A program made the position numbers and the translations under genes. From Clytia hemisphaerica (lineage: Eukaryota > Cnidaria > Hydrozoa > Leptothecata > Clytiidae), in the NCBI GenBank assembly GCA_902728285.1, contig CACVBU010001296.1, positions 161,998 through 225,997 of the forward strand: a stretch of DNA of 64,000 bases. Reading direction: 5' to 3'. Below, in pieces: positions 47,651 through 59,366 of this stretch; position 1 is the first letter of the stretch, and every line of letters begins with the position of its first letter. Below the pieces are notes generated by a model that saw nothing but the letters and a program-made list of their open reading frames with translations, was not told the origin of the DNA and made no database searches.

Positions 47651-48216
47651 ATTCTAAAACGTTGTCTGAATTTATTGGACAATACCCTTCGATAATCTAA
47701 TATTGAAAATAACCAAAATAAACGACCAACCAAAATTTCTCTTAAAATTAGGTCATAGCTTTAGGCTCAATTTACTGCTATTCGGTGCATTTACAGGGTT
47801 TTTTGTAAGCAAAAATGTTGTTCAGTTTTCTGCAAGCTTTCCAACGGTATATAATTTGCCTATGTTTGAAAAAGTTTGATTTCGGAAGTTTTTGACGTGA
47901 TGACGTCATAGACCTTTAAGCCCAATTTACTCACATTCAGTACATTTTTAGAAAATTTCGTAAGCAAAAAAGTTGTTCAGAATTCGATAAGCTTTCCAAC
48001 AGTATATAATATGCCTATGTTTGAACAACTTAAAATTTGGACAAATTTTATCGCAGCCATTATGGATTATGACGTCATAGCTCCTGACGCCAAGATGCTG
48101 AAGGTGGGGGGTTTTAATGGGATGTTCCTATGACCTTCCCCTAACTCTGTGCAAAATTTCAGCTTTATATGTATTTTTTTCCGGTCATAACCTAATTCCC
48201 TTCTACTAATTTGTTA

Positions 48217-48746
48217 AGGCCAAAAAAAAAAGTAGTCTTGTTTCTTGAACTTTTTTTTGGAAAAAAATATATCTCACCCGGCCGCAAATAGAAAAAAACT
48301 TTTTTTTTTGTGCAATCGAAGAAAAAAAACTTTTTTTCAAACTGAATATTTCAGACAAGTAAGCTAAAGAACGCAAAACGTTTTCTCAACATTATTTAGT
48401 TCTTCGTAGTAACAATATGTATTAGTTGTGCACGAGGCATTATGTGTGCAAAAAATTGTACGCGACGTGTTTACTTCGGGTTTGACTTTTGTTTTTGTTT
48501 TTGTGTGTGTGACATTCAAATGTTTTCATTGATTCGAATGTGAATATAATTACCTTAGAGTACAGCTTCTTCTTAAAATTTCGTTTTTTCAAGTAAAGAG
48601 ACATCGAACTTGGATTATTTTTTCGTACACGTCAATTAGAGTTTTTCTAGGAAAATTGAAAAAAAAAAATATTTTCCGGCCGCCCGGGTGAGATTTTTTT
48701 TCGTCACCCGCATTTCCGGAAACAAAACTACTTTTTTTTTTTGCCT
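48217..48746. mobile_element. 530-bp inverted-repeat element abutting the large transposon
   Basis: AGGC followed by an A-run and GTAGT(C/T)TTGTTTC at the left is mirrored at the right (GAAACAAAACTAC, T-run, GCCT). A second inner pair, TCTCACCCGG / CCGGGTGAGA, is also inverted. It starts only 8 bp after the end of the 5.1-kb transposon. Non-coding. Confidence 0.6.
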
Positions 48747-51717
48747 AATGATATACAATACAAAGAAGAATGTATTGGAAACCAATGAAAAAATAATTTG
48801 AAGGGGTGTGGGTAATCAAGTATCATTTTTACCCCCTGTGTCAAAAAAAAATTGACAAAACCAGAGTAAAAGAGGTCATTTCAGAAAAAAGTTTGATGTG
48901 CTGAAATGGCGAAATTACAGTTTCTAAGCCTCAAGCCGTAACCCCCCCCCCCCCGGGCTGAAGTAAGATCTAATAGAAAGTTTTACAGAGTAAGACTGCA
49001 ATGAAAAAGTTAAGAACATCATAAGAACTGGACAGTCTGAAATTCGAACGGATTAACCAAAGACATCTGAATTCACAATAAATTTAAAATTAGAGCAGGT
49101 TTGTTCTACTTGAGGGCTAATTTGTATTCTAATTGAAATAATTTCAAGAACACCATTAAGAACATTTAAGGCGCCAAATTGCCTTTTCCAGCACTCTTAA
49201 ACTACCCTGACAAAATAAGCAAGTCCCGAAGATTATTCCTATGGGAAAATCTCACACAAAAATGTCGTCAAAAGAATCTAAAACAGTATTTGTCACACTT
49301 CAAAAGAGCTTTTCCCGAAAGTTATTAAAAAAATTAACGGAATTCGGATAACTCCCGAGTACAAATAAGATGGCGGAATTGAAACAAGACTATGCGATTT
49401 CTCTCTCAACATTCTATTCAATTTGAAGCTAAGGAAACTCTGATGAACTGTTAGATGGTGAGTTCCCTAACAATTTCCCAGCGCTGAAGAAAATGAATGG
49501 AAAATATTCAGTGGTACTCGCAAAGGAAAAATAGTATTTTTAGCTTATAATCCAACCATTTTGATGTATGTCCTCATAATTAACTGGGTGGAGAAAAATA
49601 TTTTGTCCACCCAAAAGCGTATAATAAAAAGCGGCCCCATTTAAATGCAAAGTGGTACTGCGTTAAATGAATGGCGAACACAGTTTATTAAGATGGCTGT
49701 CAAATTGTGGAACAACCAAATTTTGAAGAGACTGCCATTCTACCGCTTTTGAAGTGCTAAGCACCTAATCATTCATTCTTGAAAGCATGTATCATACCTG
49801 TTTCACGTTTAAGTGGATGGAAGAAAATGTTCCACAAAATGGTTACCACAGAGTGGTCTATTGCTACTTGACTTTGGATGTTTTGTTTTTGTTTTTGGAT
49901 GCCTCTTATCCATTTTTTTCATCAACAACATTCTTGATTGTGTAATCAACAATTGATTAATTGAGTAATGAAAGAAAAATGCAATTCAATTTCTTCTCAC
50001 AATATAAACAAACTCGAAATTCAATTTTCAAAAACAAATTAACTGGTCCGTGTAATCCTGTCATTCCTTGGTTGAAAAAACTAAATTCAAAATATCTTCA
50101 TTTTAACCGTTAACCGCTACAATCTAAGTTACTCGTTAGTTACAATTTACAAGTTACTTACAATTTAAAAGCTACTTACAATTGTGAAATTGAAAAAAAA
50201 ATCCTAAATTGTAGTCGTTTCAGTAGAATTCATCTCTAAGAATAAAAAGAAAGAAAGAAATTCCACACTTCTTCGTGAGGAGGAACCGGACAGTTTACCA
50301 GTTTCCAACCTAACGTTTTTGACGAGACAATGAAATACAATGATACAAAGACAAAAAAACATTCTCAGTTTTAGTTTAACTGGATATGAGAATATTGAAA
50401 CAAATTTAAATCCCTCTATAACTATACATAATTGATACTGGCATAGGTACCAATAGCAATTAGACTACATCAAAGGGGTACAAAAACCATTTAAAAAGTA
50501 TTCGAGTCTCTGTAAGGGTTCCAAAATTACGAAAATCAAAAACCGTCTCTCTAAAAAGGTCATAAATTCTTGAAATTTGGACTAAAATTTGAAAATTTTG
50601 GCTGAAATTCTAGGGAAATAGTGTGGCAAAAACGTCGAAAAATGGACAAAATTTTACATGCGTCAAATTTGATAATAAAAACGAAAGAATAAACCAAACT
50701 CGAACCCAGTCCTTTTGTTCATTCGATTCTGATAGCACTCACGTAAGGATTGGATCAAGCCTATAAGCAAAATAAAAAAGTGGTTCAAGTGGCTGTGGGT
50801 ATGTATAAGATTGAAGAGGACATTCTTACTTCATTTGTGCCTTTTCCAGAGGCGTCACAGCGTAAGGGCCTGAATATATGTGAAACGGAAAAGGGGAGCT
50901 TATTAAGTCTATTTTAAGGGCGTGTGTTTAGATAAAGTAAAATCAACGAAATGAAGTAAAACCCACAACAAGAGAGCTTTGGCTGCAATCTCTTGAGATC
51001 TCCTCTCTGCACATTGAGGCTTGCAGTTGACGTTGGCCGGAAACCACATAACGCTTTCGGATGTCCTTTTGAAACAGTGTCCAATCTCAACAATCATCTA
51101 CTGTTTGTTTTCTAATTCTCTCTCTGTATAATATAGAAAGAAATACAAATCAACAATGGAAAAGACAATTCACCAATAATCAGCACTTTTTTTGATAAGA
51201 ACTTTTTTTGAGTCAGAGCTAACGTAATTTAAAAAAGTCTTTATTAAAATTTATCACCTAAACCAAACCCTGGATCTATTCCTTTTCCCAATATGACGAA
51301 GGGATATATGTTGACAAATTATTTCCGCATGCTCCCAGGTAGCTTAAATACCAGGATTTAACAAACCAGTCTACCTACCAATTCAGCCATTGACAGTTTC
51401 AAGGTTTCTTTCAGATGTTGATTTTTATAATAAAGAGGAGTGGTGCATGAATAGAAACCAAATCAACAATCGATAAGTCAATACCGCTTTCATCCACCCA
51501 AAAAAGATAAGTACAAGTCGACTCGGAAGTCGAAAATTTCGCATAATATTCGAAATGAGAAAAATTGACCATAAAATAACGAGGTCAAGCAGGGGGGGGG
51601 TATCTGCTGTACAACGACGTGTTAAACGTGATGCTTGAAGAATATTGTACACGAGGTTGTAGCATTGAGTTTAAAGCCCGAAACCTTCAGGTTTTTGCCT
51701 TTATCAGGCAAGAAAAA
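48747..51717. other. Three kilobases without recognisable genes
   Basis: AT-rich sequence with only short ORFs. A long C run (about 15 C, near 48942-48956) precedes GGGCTG. Nothing else could be supported. Confidence 0.4.
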
Positions 51718-51880
51718 GTGCATTTTTGACGACATATTGAATGTAGCAATTCCTTTGTTTACGATTGATATTTTTTCGAAATTTAGCGGTAAATTTTAGT
51801 TTCAATCTGTCATTTGTGTAAAAACCAGGCGAGCCGCTCAAGGCCGCGCAAGTTTGGTGGGATTTGTTGGCTACAAATCC
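51718..51880. repeat. Dispersed repeat, copy B (partner at 36288-36453)
   Basis: A diverged copy of the repeat at 36288-36453 in the same orientation, sharing the GACGAC, CTTTGTTT, GTAAAAAC and nCAAATCCT landmarks in the same order and spacing. Confidence 0.6.
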
Positions 51881-52176
51881 TGGATATCAAAATGCATGCT
51901 TATAGAAAGGCAATGTTATGCTTATGGAAAAAAAACATTATTGACCTTTACAAATCTTCTTAGCAGCATGGGGTCAACCTTCCTCTATCCGTTAACAGCC
52001 GAATGCCATTAAAAATTGAAAATGATTTGTTGATGGCCCCTTCAGGAGTGCAATGTCAAGTTGAATATGATTAAAAACTCCAGACTCCAGCATCAAAACA
52101 ACAATAAGAATGAATAAACTCATTTATAAATTATTCTTTTGTGTTTTGTTGTTGTGATGTTGGAGCTTCATCTACC

Positions 52177-52325
52177 CTGCCGATGCACCAGACTGTTGCT
52201 CATCTTCTGTTGGATGCTGAAAAGTATTATTAGATTACACCGCTCAAAACTGTCTGCTGTTTGTCTAGTGTTAAGTTGCACAAATTCTTGAAGCTGGACA
52301 AGCACCAGACTTTTTCCTTTTTCCC
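52177..52325. mobile_element. Diverged left part of the hAT-like MITE family
   Basis: ACCCTGCCGATGCACCAGAC and the following 120 bp align by eye with the left half of 30457-30802 (TGCTGAAAAGTATT..., ATTACACCGC...). A matching right end (GTCCGGTGCTTCAGCG..., GGCAGGGTC) occurs at about 56858-56896. The two halves are separated by the palindrome at 52334-52507 and the LINE. Confidence 0.6.
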
Positions 52326-52333
52326 AGCAACAG

Positions 52334-52507
52334 AGACCTTTTTTCAAAGAGGACGTCCTGTTGAATAATTATGTAGTCCAGCCATAAAAACAATGATAGA
52401 GCCATGCATAATTACTGTATCATGCATATTGTAATAATTATGCATGGTTTTATTATTGTTTTTCTGATGGAATACATAATTATTCAGGCCTCTTTGAAAA
52501 AAGGTCT
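52334..52507. mobile_element. 174-bp palindromic MITE
   Basis: AGACCTTTTTTCAAAGAGG at the left and its perfect reverse complement at the right. The inner arms TGAATAATTATGTA, CCATAAAAACAAT and GCCATGCATAATTA are mirrored with a few mismatches. A diverged half copy lies near 56957-57040 (AGACCTTTT, TGTTGAATAATTT, CAAAACAATGATTAAG). Non-coding. Confidence 0.8.
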
Positions 52508-52724
52508 ATTCAAATCTGGTACCTTGTCCAGTGAAACAAAGTTTTCTCGGTTGACACCAGCCATTTAGAAAATTTGACGTCAATTAAAGTTGAGTGGAGA
52601 GGTCTTTTTGCAGCGACAGTCAAATTCAACAAAATCTGAATTTTTCTGAAAATCTATAAAAATCGCTCAAAAATACACTCTATTCCACCATCAAACACTC
52701 TACCAGCATCCTGATTCATCACAA

Positions 52725-53765
52725 ATGACGTCCAACCGACAAAGAAACACACCTAACCTGCTTTGTACCGGCAACGCATGTGCAGATGACAAGAATGAGG
52801 ACACCCTGGCATGTTCAAAATGTAACAGACTAGTTCACTATCTATGTTCGAGGCTACCAGCGTATATGATAACTGCTTTTAACGACGACCGAAGAATACA
52901 TTGTAACTTTGTATGTCAGAACTGTGTGTCAGTGTAAAAGGATTTGCTGGCCTTGATCCCTAGATCTCAACCTTCTTTAAAAACAGCGGCAGAACTATCG
53001 AAACTGAAAGAAACGATCAAAGAAAACGAGAATACGATAAAGAAACTAAAGACAAATAAACATCATCTAATCGTAGAAACACATAAAGAAGAGCTTTCAC
53101 AATTAAAGAAGAATTTATCAGATGATCCAGCCTTCCATACTGTAGAATATGTCGAGAATAAGCTCGAAAAGAAGTTAGAAGACTTTCGTACCGAAATACT
53201 GTCCACCATTAAGGAGGAGCAAAAAAAATCGTACGCTGCAGCCGCTTCTGCTGGAACATCTGCTCCCTCAAATGACAACATAAAAACTGCAGTCAAACAA
53301 GTACACGAAGAGGAAGCAGCGGAGGAGAAGGATAAATCTAGACGATCGAATAACATTATAATCCATGGTGTCAAAGAATCGACAGAGGATCCTAACAAGG
53401 AGGATGAGGATTGGGTGAAAGAACTTATCGAAAATCTTCGTGTGAAAATCAACACCAAACATATGATGAGACTCGGATCTAAAGCTGACAACAAGAGTAG
53501 ACCAATACTTGTTACCTTTAAGAGCGAAAAAGAAAAAGAAAGCCTATTTGGAAATCTACATGTCTTGAAAGGGAATGCCAAATACAAAGGTGTCAGCATT
53601 TGTGAAGATCTAACCCCCACTCAAAGGAAGGACTTCAAAGACCTTCTGCAGGAAGCCAAGGAAAGAAATCAAAGTGAAACAGATGAAGTCTGGCGAGTCC
53701 GTGGGTCATCAAAAAACGGCTTCCACCTAAAGAGGGTAAAGACCAACGGCCCAAATCAACAATAA
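52725..53765 (+). pseudogene. LINE ORF1 (PHD finger, coiled coil, RNA-binding part), one in-frame stop
   Basis: ATG at 52725. Residues about 14-70 form a PHD-type finger (CTGNAC, ACSKCNRLVHYLC, CNFVCQNC). A TAA at 52935-52937 interrupts, and the same frame then stays open to 53765. Then come a Lys/Glu-rich coiled coil, a linker with KKSYAAAAS, and the RNA-binding core with NNIIIHGVKE, as in L1-type ORF1 proteins. It ends with a basic C-terminal domain (LTPTQRKDFKDLLQEAKERN). The expected role is RNA binding and RNP formation with ORF2. Without the stop it would be 346 residues. Confidence 0.8.
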
Positions 53766-53899
53766 ATTCAACAAAAGAAAAACAAAAAACAAAAAAAACC
53801 GTAAAAGAAGTAAGAAGCAAAACCAAAAACATACCAAAAAATCAAAGGACACAACAAGCTAATATCACATCTACCAACAATATCAAAGTTCAAAAAGAC

Positions 53900-56752
53900 A
53901 TGAGAATTCTCTATGCTAACGCCGATCAATTTACATCTGGAAAATTAATTGAATTACAAGCCCATGTACAGAAAAAAAAACCTCATCTGATTGCAATATG
54001 TGAAGTGAAAACGAAAGTAGGCCAGCTGAAACATCTACACGAATACGAATTTGGGGAGTACACGCTCGTTAATCAAACAAATGTTGACACTAACAAGGGA
54101 CGTGGTATCATCATATTATCGCATAACTCCATCAAGCATTTAATTGTCAGGTCTTCAACAGTTGAATTTGAAGAAGCTTGCACTATCGAAGTTCGTCTTG
54201 CAGATAAAGATCTGTTGGTGTTTGCTTGTCTTTATCGTAGCCCAACAAAAACCAGATCGTCTGACGAAAGCAATACCAAGCTGAATTCTCTTGTCAAGTC
54301 CATCTCCCTGGACAAGAAGTACTCTCATAAAATCCTCATTGGTGATTTTAACTATCCGACAATCAATTGGGAGAATTGGATCACATCCCATAACGAGGAG
54401 AGTAAGGAAGAACAATTTCTGGATGCGCTGCGTGATTCTTTCTTACACCAACATGTCGATGAGCCGACAAGATGCCGTGGATCTGATGATCCGTCGACCA
54501 TCGATTTAATCTTTACAGATGAAAAGAATCAAGTTCGTGATCTACAGAACCTAAGCCCGCTTGGAAGAAGCGACCATAATGTTCTAGCTTTCAACTTCAC
54601 AGCTTACACTGAGCGCAAATCAAACTCAAAACGTTATGCGTATAACCTGGGAGACTACGCCACCATGAAACAAGAAGCTAGTGTATGGTCTAGAGAGTTT
54701 CTTGAAGGCATAGATCAAATGCCATAAGGGGAAACTTGGAATTTATTCAAAAGTAAGCTGTTGGAGCTTAGGAATATTTATGTGCCATTGAAAGAAATTG
54801 ATCGTCAGAGTTGGAGAAGAAAAGGATCGATACCAATAGGAAGAGACCTACAGATAGAAGTAAGTGAAAAACGACGACTACACAGGAAATGGGCTAGATC
54901 GGTTTGCCCCATTGAAAAAAGACGCAACCGTCAAATCTACATAACAACAAGAAACATAGTGAATCGCATGATGACAAGAGCTCGTCGAAACTACGAACAA
55001 AACATTTGCAACAAAGCCAAGTCCAATCCGAAAGTTTTCTGGTCACACGTGCGAAGTAAGATGAAATCTGCTAGCGGGGTTTCCTCTCTTCTAGAAACAC
55101 CAAAAGATAAATCATCCCTGCGGCACGAAGATAATGAAAAGGCGAATATTCTCCAAAAACAGTTCTGCAGTGTTTTCACTAATGAACCAGAAGGTGAAGT
55201 CCCTGATTTTCCAAGCAGGACCGAGGAAATTATTGACGATATCGTCATAACCAAGGAAATGCTATCTAAGAAAATTAAGGAGCTTGATACCAATAAATCA
55301 CTCGGTCCCGATGAAATCCACCCGAAAATGCTAAAAGAGCTTGTAGACGAGATCGCAGAACCTCTTTCCCGTATAATGAACAAGACCTTGACTGAAAGAG
55401 AATTACCTGAGGATTGGAAACTTGCCCACGTTACTCCTATTTACAAAAACAAAGGTGCTCATAATCTAGCAGTCAACTATAGACCAGTGAGTCTAACATC
55501 AGTAGTTTTTAAACTAATGGAGTCAATCTTAAGAGAGCATATCACAAGATACCTTACAAACCTAAAGTTGCTATCCAAAAAGCAATACGGCTTCATCAGC
55601 AGACGTTCTACTGTCACTCAACTACTGATGTATATAGACAAATGCTGTGAAAGTATGTCGGAAGGTAAAGTCGTCGACTGCATATATTTCGATTTTGCGA
55701 AAGCGTTTGATACCGTGCCCCATCGCCGACTTTGCAAAAAGTTAGAAGGATATGGAATCACTGGAACAACCAAAAATTGGATAACATCTTTTCTCAAGGG
55801 ACGAAAGCAACTAGTGAAAGTGAACCAATCTCACTCAAAGCTAGACGATGTAATCAGCGGTATACCACAAGGAAGTGTATTAGGACCTCTACTTTTTGTG
55901 CTGTATATAAACGATCTTCCTGACAAAGTTGTTTCCGACCTATTACTTTTTGCAGATGACACGAAGACATTCAAAGAGGTCAATTCCATCAATGATTCTC
56001 TTGTCATTCAGAAGGATGTAGATACATTGAATGAATGGTCTAAAGTTTGGCTCTTAAAGTTCCATCCCGATAAATGTCATGTTTTAACACTTGGAAAACT
56101 AGCTAACATAAAGCACGCACATCCTTATTCTCTCGCTGGTAATCAACTGGAGCATGCTTTCGAGGAGAAAGACTTGGGAGTTTTGGTGGATGCTGAGCTG
56201 ATGTTTGAAGAACATATAGCCAAACAGGTAAACAAAGCGAATTCGACACTTGGTATTATCAGAAGGGGGTTTGATAATCTTACTCCAAAGACCATAACGA
56301 CACTATACTCCGCCTTTGTGAGGCCGCACCTTGAGTACGCGCAGTCAGTCTGGTCACCCAAACTATGCAATAATGTTAACATGCTCGAGAGAGTCCAAAG
56401 ACGAGCTTCAAAACTTATCCCAATATATCGACACCTCCCGTACAGTGAAAGGCTAAAAAGGCTTGGATTACCAACCCTCGAATTTCGGAGACAGTTTTGT
56501 GATATGGTGCAGGTCTATAAACATCTTTCCTTTTACGACAAAGATACTATACCTTCAAAACTAATCAGCCGTACACGTCCTAAACGAAGACATTCCAAAG
56601 AGCTTTTACCAACCTTTGCTAATGACGGCTTCAATGGACCCCAAACTAAGTCGTTTTACTATAGATGTGTGCCAACGTGGAATAAACTACCAAGAGAAGT
56701 TGTATCCGCACAATCGATTAAGTCGTTTAAAGAGAAACTGAATGATGCATGA
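53900..56752 (+). pseudogene. LINE ORF2 (endonuclease plus reverse transcriptase), one in-frame stop
   Basis: ATG at 53900 opens an AP-like endonuclease: RILYANADQ, AICEVKTK (catalytic Glu), IGDFNYP (Asp/Asn), GRSDHNVL (Asp-His). TAA at 54725-54727 stops it after 275 codons, just past the endonuclease. The same frame resumes at once and runs to TGA at 56750-56752. The reverse transcriptase shows DFAKAFDTVPH, GIPQGSVLGPLLF and the catalytic LLFADD, then a C-terminal part with RVQRRASKLI. It would be 950 residues without the stop. The stop falls between the two enzymes, so the endonuclease and reverse transcriptase domains themselves look undamaged. Confidence 0.85.
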
Positions 56753-56857
56753 AAAACCACCCACAAAAATTTGTTACAAGAAGAATGTGAAAGAAGATCG
56801 GTTAGAGGCCCATCGTGAGCCTAGCTTGTAAATCTGTATAATAATAATAATAATTTT

Positions 56858-56896
56858 GTGTCCGGTGCTTCAGCGAGGCTGCTGTGCTGGCAGGGT
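56858..56896. mobile_element. Diverged right end of the hAT-like MITE
   Basis: GTGTCCGGTGCTTCAGCG to GGCAGGGTC resembles the right end of the 30457-30802 family and follows directly after the LINE tail. Together with 52177-52325 it suggests that the LINE and the 174-bp palindrome landed inside an old MITE copy. Confidence 0.5.
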
Positions 56897-57654
56897 CGTA
56901 ACCTTAATTAACCTGGACATAGTGTCCTATGAATACAAAGGTCTATTCAAGATAGACCTTTTGCTAGTCAGGATGTTGAATAATTTAAAAAGACCAGCCT
57001 CAAAACAATGATTAAGAAAAATAAATGCATAATCAGAATTAGCCTGGATATCCAAGCTCAAAATTTTAGAAAAAATAAGTTTTACCTAAGCCAGACAAAG
57101 TTCTAAAGTAAAATTATAGAGCTTGGTTCATCTAGAAATCAGGTGAACCCCTGTTGACAGATTTTCCTGCATGAATCCCATGGCTGCAAATAAATATATG
57201 CACATAATGACACGCATAATTTCAAGATGGTACCCCAGCAGTGATAAATCAATTTAGAATGGCAGCCTTGACCATAAAATATAGACAGTGTGGTGGAAAG
57301 TCTGTTAGACAGAAAGTGCACAGTGATTTTTGGAGATTTTTTTTTTTCAAAATCCAACCCAAAACAGCACTACAAAAATTGGCAAACAAAAAAGAAGAAT
57401 TGAAGCAAAATAAAGATATACTTTTAGTTCTTTACACGATGCAACCAAGTCATTAAGAAGATTAAAACAAGAATATCTAAGCAAGTGATTGAAAAAGAGT
57501 TTTTAATTAATCAACAGGACATCCGGACTAGCAATAGGTCTATTTAACATTCTCCCACTTGCTACAATCAAAAACTTTTTCCAACAATGACCAATGGTGG
57601 ATAAGATATACTGTAGATTGATTTCCACCTTCACATGTTATGGCCAGACAGTGT

Positions 57655-58640
57655 CAATCGAATGAATCGAACGCCGAATCAATTGAATGCAATAGAATAT
57701 TAATCGAAATCGAATATCACCAAGGATTTGCCGTTCGATTGTACTGATTATGTTCGATTACACTCGATTGATTTAAAGGCTCTGACCATAGTCCAAAAAT
57801 TGATTTTGTTATTTGAACATAAAAGTTATATTTCAGGTTCCTTAACACTTTTAACAAAGAATTGCCTTTATAAATTGCTTTTTAATCGAATCCCTTGAGT
57901 AATTAAGAATTTAATTGCAAAAATGACGTTATGAACTTTAAAAAGATGTTAATGATATGTTGCATCACTCTCTTTTACAAAAAGTGCTTAGTTTTAATGG
58001 GTAAATAACTTTGTTGTTTCAAAATTTCTTTACACTGTCCGCAAAGAATTGAACTATTTTAAATTTTGCGGAAAATTTTTCTAAAAAGATGTGTCAAAAG
58101 TTATGACTGTTTTTTGAGCAAAATCCAGATGAAAAATTGATGAAAAACCACTATTTTGAAGATTTCGAGACAAAGAAGCATTTACAAAAATTTTCCGCAA
58201 AAATTTTTATTGTTCGGTAAAAGATACACCATCTACTGCGAAAAATTTTTCAAAATGTTTTTTCTTCGCCGAAACTAAGCTCTTCAAAGTTGAAATACTC
58301 TTCCTCGCAAGAGTCTTCATTTTCTTCTTCATCAAATTTTTTTAATGCAATTTTTGAATTTTCATATTCAGGAATAGTTTGTCTAACAGAAAATGTATAA
58401 CATGCCATAGTTTTGTTGGTTACATCAGTCAGAAAACACATTTTAAACACGGCAATTATGAAGAATTCACTATGGTCAGAGCCCTTAATTGTATTCGATT
58501 TTATTCCCTATCGTACTGTATATACTTACGCGCTTGGTAGTCCACGCTAAAAAAGCTCTAAAGAAGTGATCCAATTTAATTTAATCCCAATCAAACGTTT
58601 TACTCGAACGCAATCGAACACACAATCGAATATTACCAAA
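57655..58640. repeat. Degenerate ATCGAAT-rich sequence around the TTAA element
   Basis: At 57655-57770 and again at 58490-58640 there are many (C/A)ATCGAA and TCGATT words at irregular spacing. The TTAA element splits this block. It looks like a decayed short-period tandem repeat. Confidence 0.5.
57777..58484. mobile_element. 708-bp TTAA-flanked element
   Basis: The ends (A/G)GGCTCTGACCATAGT are inverted repeats, each bordered by TTAA (57773-57776, 58485-58488). The interior has a 66-codon minus-strand ORF (58250-58450) with an acidic stretch that resembles nothing I know. It is probably a non-autonomous piggyBac/Kolobok-type element. It sits inside a region rich in ATCGAAT words on both sides. 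Confidence 0.75.
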
Positions 58641-59366
58641 AATCAAAAAGTTTGTGATCTATATAACCACAGAAAGCCCTATTTCCACCAAACAGCGCTT
58701 GAGGTACAGATCAGCAGGTACAGGTGAATCATAAATTGAAAAAAGATAAATTATTTTAAAAATGACGTCATTTTCTACATTTATATATGCAAAACCATGC
58801 AAATCTATTTCGGCAATCTATGATTTGTATAAAAAATGGCTGCTTCCATATGAATGCGATCAACGACGAAAAGCTCTATTCATCACCTATCAACACCTAT
58901 GACTAATTGCTAAAAAATATTATACCTGTGTTTTTGTATTGGAGGGTTCTGTTGTCAGTTGTTGTGGGGCGGGGTGTGGTCAATACGTCGTTGTATTTCG
59001 CTGCAGATTAAACTTGCAATAGGATCTATTTTTCTATATGTTCACTGAATACAACGACTAGTTCCAAGAGGCGCTATTTACTAAATAAACGGTGGAGTGC
59101 TTTTTATACCGCGGCGGAGTGCTCACTAAAAACAGCGCACTCACTCTCGCGGATTGGAATAAAAAAGTAAGACAAAACTCTGTGCTTTTTATGCTTTATT
59201 ATTATTTTTTTTTTAAACTAAATTCAATTAACTCAAATCAAAACAAACTTTTTTTGTAGAAGCCAAAAAGAAAAATGTTTTCAAAAAAGCAACAATTTTT
59301 ACTAAACACAAAATTATATGTATTTGTTCATATTGATCTTTAATTTTGCTATAACAATTATACAAG

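Larger units (their letters stand above)
43077..48208 (+). mobile_element. 5.1-kb DNA transposon with ~480-bp terminal inverted repeats
   Basis: The first and last ~480 bp (43077-43560 and 47745-48208) are inverted copies, starting TAGTAGAAGGGAATTAGGT and sharing long blocks such as ACCGGAAAAAAATACATATA and the GTGCAAAATTTCAGC region. ATT flanks both ends (43074-43076, 48209-48211), a possible 3-bp target duplication. Inside are plus-strand remnants of one long protein. A nuclease-like acidic motif pair plus a Cys-rich C-terminus and a short 3-bp duplication recall Academ elements, but I cannot verify that assignment. Confidence 0.8.
52560..56855 (+). mobile_element. LINE (CR1/L2/jockey-like), nearly intact
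   Basis: Two ORFs in the order of a non-LTR retrotransposon (ORF1 with zinc finger, coiled coil and RNA-binding part; ORF2 with endonuclease and reverse transcriptase), then a short 3' UTR and an ATA microsatellite tail (about 56838-56853). The 5' boundary is approximate. There is no poly(A) tail, as expected for CR1/L2-group LINEs ending in short repeats. Each ORF carries one in-frame TAA; otherwise both are open, so this copy is young but dead or nearly dead. Confidence 0.85.

Noticed and set aside
53063-53620. 185-codon minus-strand ORF rich in Ser and Phe
   Set aside because: Antisense shadow of the LINE ORF1 coiled coil and RNA-binding core.
57655-57770. Origin-like AT/TCGAAT cluster
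   Set aside because: Irregular short repeats without any further evidence; better called a decayed repeat.
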